The position numbers and the translations under genes were made by a program. DNA of 64,000 bases. Source: Rosellinia necatrix. Taxonomy: Eukaryota > Ascomycota > Sordariomycetes > Xylariales > Xylariaceae. A model generated the notes under the pieces. It was given only the letters and a program-made list of their open reading frames with translations, did no database searches and was not told the origin of the DNA. Positions 59,275 through 64,000 of the stretch are shown in pieces; position 1 is the first letter of the stretch, and the number at the start of each line of letters is the position of its first letter. The stretch spans positions 2,294,001 through 2,358,000 of the forward strand of contig JAGYVD010000010.1 of NCBI GenBank assembly GCA_021209875.1, in the 5' to 3' direction.

Positions 59275-60789
59275 TTACATCACGACACCGGAGTTGCTGG
59301 CAATACGCTACCATGGTTGTCAGTCACGTTCAAAGGCAGTAAATCAAAAGGAGGGAAACGTACAGGCCATAATTCTGCGGCCTCTTTGCCCACGGGTCCA
59401 GTGATGGCGGAGCCCTTCATCTCACCCTTGGGGTTGACGATCTAGAAGACGATAGAGTCAGCATCAAGATGTGGCTGGGATGTAAACCAGGCAGCAACAA
59501 TTTCACCAAAATCCCTGCCTCTCGAAGAATCGAATGTTTCGAGATAATAGCGGGGTGAGTGCAGAGGGGCGGGGTTTTGGTCACTTACAACACCAGCGTT
59601 ATCCTCGAAGTACAGGAAAACACCGTCGGTTCGCTTCCAGGGCTTGGACTGGCGGACAATGACGGCGGGGTGGACCTTCTTGCGGAGCTCGGGCTTGCCC
59701 TTCTTGACGGTGGCCATGACCATGTCACCAACACCACCAGCAGGCATTCTGTTGAGTCTGGCACCAATACCCTTGACGGAGATGATGTAGAGGTTACGGG
59801 CACCACTGTTGTCGGCGCAGTTCATGATCGCACCGCTATACAATCATGTTAGCGGCTGCTTCGTAGGACCGCGAGCATAAAACTGCGGTCTCCGACAGAG
59901 CGTGTGTCGATTTGGGGGTTGGCATGCTTACACAGGCAGACCGAGTGTCATCTTCAACTTGCCACTATCGAAATAGTCAGTAATCGCTCGTATTACGTCT
60001 GTAGCGGACCGCTAGTTACGACACATCAGGACGGGAAGGCCTCCAGTCGGTGGTGTCTTTTAAGAATGATCATGGTCGTGGAGCCGTCCGGAATCTATAA
60101 ACGAGCGCTCGAGAGTGCATGGAACCGAACGCTCATCTCAGGCATTGGTAAAAGCGATGGACAGGAAGAGATCGGAACCAAGCGGGTTGGCTCCAGTGCC
60201 ATGCTTCATCCAACAGAGTCTCATGCTTCAATCGAGCATGAGCGGCGTCGCGTTGGTCGTGTATATTGTCGTCATCGTCGCCGTCGTCTTCGTCGAAAAA
60301 TGCTTCCTCTCGAGCAGACGCTTCCAGATACCGGCGGAACATCGTTCATGATAGATGGGGAAATAGCGATGGGAAAGTAGCGAGGGGGAATTCGGCAACA
60401 TACCCGGGGGCACCACGTCTGTAGTAGAAAACGGTCAGTCAGCAAGTCCATGTCATGTCGGTATCATTATCCTGGTTCCGTAGAGCCATTCTGTTTTGCA
60501 GCGTTGCTGGTCTGTCCCAGTCCAATCCCCCCCTCCCTCCCTCCCTTCCCCCCCCCAATATTCTTCAATGCCCTACGCTTGTCCTGCCCCAAAACCAGTG
60601 CATGCCGGCCATATGCACGGTTTTGTGAAATCGCGAGGTCTCCTCCTTCTCTTGCGCCGTGGTGCATCGACTTCTCCCAGGACCCCGCCATCTTTCTTCC
60701 TCCTCTTACGCGCAGTCTGCAACAATTTCCCCAAGTTGAAAATCGATAGGTGAAAGATTATGTAGGCTGACTTACGATATCTTGGCCAT
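59275..60789 (-). CDS. RPL23: 60S ribosomal protein uL14 (L23)
   Basis: A structural protein of the large ribosomal subunit, located near the sarcin-ricin loop and subunit interface. Six minus-strand exons: 60789-60776, 60418-60404, 59964-59932, 59835-59589, 59441-59364 and 59307-59275. They total 139 residues, matching the family's usual 137-140. The joins give [30 protein letters not shown], then [56 protein letters not shown] and [10 protein letters not shown]. All hallmark stretches are intact. The first three exons are only 14, 15 and 33 nt, and the first two introns are unusually long here (357 and 439 nt). Such long 5' introns are common in ribosomal protein genes and may help control expression. 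I looked for C/D-box pairs in both long introns and found none. Confidence 0.93.
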
Positions 60790-61614
60790 TGTGAGGGTTG
60801 TGTATAGAGATTTGTCGAAACGGAGTGATGTTGATGGCCGGAAATTGACGAGCTGTCGATGTCACTGCTGCGAATTTCTAGGGTATCTTGGAACTTTAGG
60901 GACGGGTCGTCGTGGATGTGTGCGAAATTCTGAGGCCCACAATTTTAGTTAGCCGACTTTGGTGGGCAACAGAGAGAGTAAAGAGTCACGTGGGGGTCGA
61001 TAAGCGGTCAATCCGCCGATAAGATATAGAAAGATAAGACTACGAAGTAGTTAGAGGAACCCTAGGTAGGTAGAGTTACCAGGTAGGTAGTTATTGAATG
61101 CCTAGACTAACTACTAGGTAGGTAGGTATAAAGTACAACCAATGCATAGAGCCACAGCCAGCTTGTCCACATCCATACACCAGTACCCAGTACATCGTCG
61201 ATATCTCAGTCTGCATAGACCGGGAGATGGATGGATGTCGACTGAAGGTCGGTCCCGACTGCTTTGCAAGCGGATGGCTGGCCAATTAGAGCACCACTCA
61301 AGCAACCCCTGGTTTAGTATAAAACGTGCACGTTAAATCATATACGTACATATGTCCCACCCCTCTGAATATCAGAAGAGGCCTGATGATATATCAACCA
61401 CGATGGACGGACCATACAGTCGAGCCTCTTAATGTCAACGCATGTGTCCACCATTCCCTTTCTTTGTGCCAGGTCCGGAACGCCTTTCGCTTCGACTAGG
61501 TATACATTCAAACGTCATAAGAACATCTTTTCGCCTCGAGCCACCACCATCACCCCTTCAGAGCGCAAATCCGACTTTAGATATACGTAATGCTGCAATT
61601 CCTAGCCGCCGTGC
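60790..61614. other. Upstream of RPL23, downstream of RPD3
   Basis: Presumably the RPL23 promoter in the first 250 bases and the RPD3 3' end on the right. It contains GGTA/TAGG tracts at about 61062-61128. No gene seen. Confidence 0.4.
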
Positions 61615-63879
61615 CTAGCTGCTGCCGGCCGCATCCGTGTCTTTCTCGGCAGTCTCCGTCGACGATGGTGCTTCTGCCGTGTCTTCAGTCTTGACGATTT
61701 TGCTGTCGTTTTCCTTTTGATCCGCCGGCGTTTCATCCATGTCGATGTCCCCATCCTTGTCTATTTTGGGCTCTTTCGGAGACTTCGCCGCTTCAGGCTC
61801 CGCGCTTTTCTTCTTCTCTTCCTCGGTATCCGCTTCTTTGGGGCCGTCCGCAACATCCAGCATGACCTCGTCATCTTCTTTGGAGGGCTGGTCCTGTTTT
61901 TCTGTCGAGTCCTGTGGTGGCGTTGTGGTTTTCTCGCCATCATTGCCATTGGCAGGCTTGAGGGTCTCCTGGGCATCTGCGGGAGATTCTTCTTTTCCTG
62001 CCGTACCCGAAGCTTCGGCTCCCTCGTCTGGCTCAATCTCGCCAGTCTTGGAATCGGCAGGCGCTTTGTCGGTTTCCACTTCCACATCTTCTACCACATC
62101 CTCTGCATCTTTCATGACAACCTCATCGGTCTCTTTGGATTTGATGACAGTTTCATTCTGGCCATTAGCAGGAGTCGCCACGCCGCTGTCTCCTTCCGCA
62201 TCAGAGTTGCGGTAATCCTGGAAAATACGCCGTGAAGTGCCGTTGCGATGAATACCATTTGCCTTCTCCATCTCTTCGTTATCACTCGCTTCGTACTCGT
62301 CATCGCGTTCTATCCGCCGCTCCCACTGGCGCTGTGTCACGCGTATGTCTTTGTTTTCATCTTCGTCCAAGTCATCCAATTCAGCATCGTCCTCGTCGGT
62401 CATGGCACCTAGCGACTGTCGCGGTACGTCCTGCATCTGAACAGACGGCACATGTGCCGTTCTCCGCAGGTTCTCGATCAGCTGGTTCTTAATCTTTTCG
62501 AGATATTCGGGGCTGTTTGCATTTTCCATGTTGGAAGCCCGGACGTCAAGTTCGTAGTCAGGCCCATAGTACTAAACGGATATTAGCCTCCGCTGAGAAG
62601 AAACGGAGGGATGGCCTACCTCGTAGTATTCATTGAAGGGGAGAGTGCGGTCCATATTAGCATCTACCAGCAGGCCTGTTTCAAAGGCCCACGTACGAGC
62701 CACGTTACGCATGGTATAGCCACCACCACCAACAACTAGAGTTGGTCGATTGAAGCTCTTGACAAACTTGACGCAGTTGGCGTGGCCCTCCATGCTCAGA
62801 TTAAAGCAGCCAAGCCGATCGCCAGACAAACTATCTCCACCACATTGCAATACAACCGCATCGGGGTTATAGTATTCCATGACATTGGATATCACGGGTT
62901 CGAAGACGGATTTATAGGAAGAGTCATCGATACCATCACGCAGAGGAAAGTTGACGGCGTAGTATTTTCCCGAACCGATGCCGATATCCCTAAGTTCACC
63001 GGTACCTGGAAAATACTCACCGTATTTATGGAAGGATACGGTCATGACCCGATCAGTGGTGTAAAACGCCTCTTCGACGCCGTCGCCGTGGTGGACATCG
63101 ATATCAATATAAAGCACACGCTTATTGAATCGCAATAGTTCAAGAATGCCAAGAACGATGTCTAGCGCTTGGTTAGCCCCCACATCATTCGTGGTCAGGG
63201 GAGTCGGTGTCGGTGATGTGGCAGTGCCGAGCAATGATGCATACCATTGACATAGCAGAAGCCGCTAGCTTCGGATTTCTTGGCATGGTGAAGTCCTCCA
63301 GCCCAGTTCACGGCGATGTCGCATTTCTGTCGGTTCAATCTGGCGGCGCCCTCCATGCTGCCACCAGCACTGATTCCGCAGAACTCAAACAGACCATCAA
63401 ATACCGGACAATCATCACCGACGTTGAATTTGGTCTGTTCGCGTTGGAAATTGTCCATGTTTTCGGGGCTGACCTTCTGCAAGAAGTCTATGTAATCGTC
63501 GGTATGGAACTGTGTCATCTCGAGTCGCGTCGCAGGCTTGGCTCGCTAGGGACCGAAGAATAAGGAGGAGCGTTAGCATTCTACGCGATCATTTCGCATG
63601 AGGTGACGTATTAATAGACGAACAGACAGACAAAGGGAAAAAAAAACGGGGATGTGTCGGGGGGCGGCGTACGTAGATCTCCATCTTCTTGTAGACGCCA
63701 TAGTTCATAATCAAGCTATGCGCCAGCCGAATACGATGTGGTTTCATGGGATGGCCGGCAACATAGGCAAAGTTGCCGATATCCGAATCATAGAAATAGG
63801 CAACCTTCTTGGGAGATGGTGCTCCCAATGCGATGCCATTCCCGTTGCCAAGGTCCACAGGTGCGGCGTGGTAAGCCAT
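61615..63879 (-). CDS. RPD3: Class I histone deacetylase Rpd3/RpdA
   Basis: Zinc-dependent lysine deacetylase, catalytic subunit of Sin3-type corepressor complexes in the nucleus. Four minus-strand exons: 63879-63673, 63545-63245, 63167-62620 and 62571-61615, introns 127, 77 and 48 nt, total 670 residues with a closed frame. Catalytic features are the HH pair in [18 protein letters not shown] (about residues 152-169), the zinc-binding D-x-H in [16 protein letters not shown] (Asp193, His195), [19 protein letters not shown] and the glycine-rich [16 protein letters not shown]. The catalytic part ends near residue 385. The remaining 285 residues are highly acidic and disordered. Filamentous ascomycete RpdA enzymes are known for such a long C-terminal extension, which yeast Rpd3 lacks. 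The last exon starts [14 protein letters not shown], as expected. No catalytic residue is missing. Confidence 0.95.
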
Positions 63880-64000
63880 CGTGGACAGTTGAATCCGAGG
63901 GCTAAGTTGTTGGGGGGAAGGAGACGAAATGAAGCCTCCCTCGGAGGGCGACGCGATAAGAGCATTCGGGGTGACGGCGGTCGGCTTATCGATAGAGGCG
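63880..64000. promoter_or_regulatory. 5' flank of RPD3
   Basis: The last 121 bases lie immediately upstream of the RPD3 ATG on the minus strand and must contain leader and possibly proximal promoter sequence. No specific motif was identified, and the window ends here. Confidence 0.4.

Noticed and set aside
1..64000. CRISPR arrays, prokaryotic operons or phage genes
   Set aside because: The window is eukaryotic, with spliceosomal introns throughout; no regularly spaced repeats were seen.

Overview
The window is nuclear DNA from a filamentous ascomycete (Pezizomycotina, most likely Sordariomycetes). The protein-coding genes carry short spliceosomal introns of about 48 to 170 nt with GTAAGT-like donors, CTAAC/CTGAC-like branch sites and YAG acceptors. 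Product types are fungal: a kinesin-8, a GH115 alpha-glucuronidase, a DUF1996 secreted protein, Mtc1, Vps38/UVRAG, and an Rpd3 deacetylase with a long acidic tail. Gene-poor stretches are AT-rich and contain TACC/GGTA tetranucleotide tracts. Exon joins below were worked out by hand. Where a join is given, the reading frame closes across all exons, but none is backed by transcripts.

Layout. 0.4-6.6 kb holds two broken genes: a minus-strand fragment and a very large DUF6603-like gene split by at least seven frame changes. 7-9.1 kb is AT-rich and contains a 49-residue Cys-rich ORF. 9.1-12.6 kb (minus) is kinesin-8 KIP3. 13.3-16.9 kb (minus) is a secreted GH115 enzyme. 17-19.1 kb is AT-rich with a tRNA-like Pol III element. 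19.1-20.3 kb (minus) is a tail-anchored protein of unknown function. 21.8-23.7 kb (minus) is Vps38/UVRAG. 24.6-25.3 kb (minus) is a small hypothetical gene. 27.1-27.4 kb is a large inverted-repeat element, followed by an orphan gene at 27.8-28.9 kb. 31-33.7 kb (plus) is a glycine-rich-domain protein with alternative terminal mini-exons. 34.1-35.5 kb (minus) is a membrane protein with two homopolymer frameshifts. 35.5-44.5 kb is a repeat-rich island with one multi-pass membrane protein and two related LTR-like repeats.

From 44.5 kb rightwards the window is conserved core: a DUF1996 secreted protein, a mitochondrial malic enzyme, MTC1, an AT-hook nuclear protein, ribosomal protein uL14 (RPL23) and the histone deacetylase RPD3. 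This is not a gene cluster. The genes serve unrelated housekeeping roles (spindle, autophagy/endosome, TCA/pyruvate metabolism, translation, chromatin), plus two secreted or wall-related proteins. I found no clear new multi-gene system. The observations most worth following are the decayed DUF6603 locus, the duplicated splice acceptors in the glycine-rich gene, the solo LTR with a perfect target-site duplication, and the SH3-like/tail-anchored protein at 19-20 kb.
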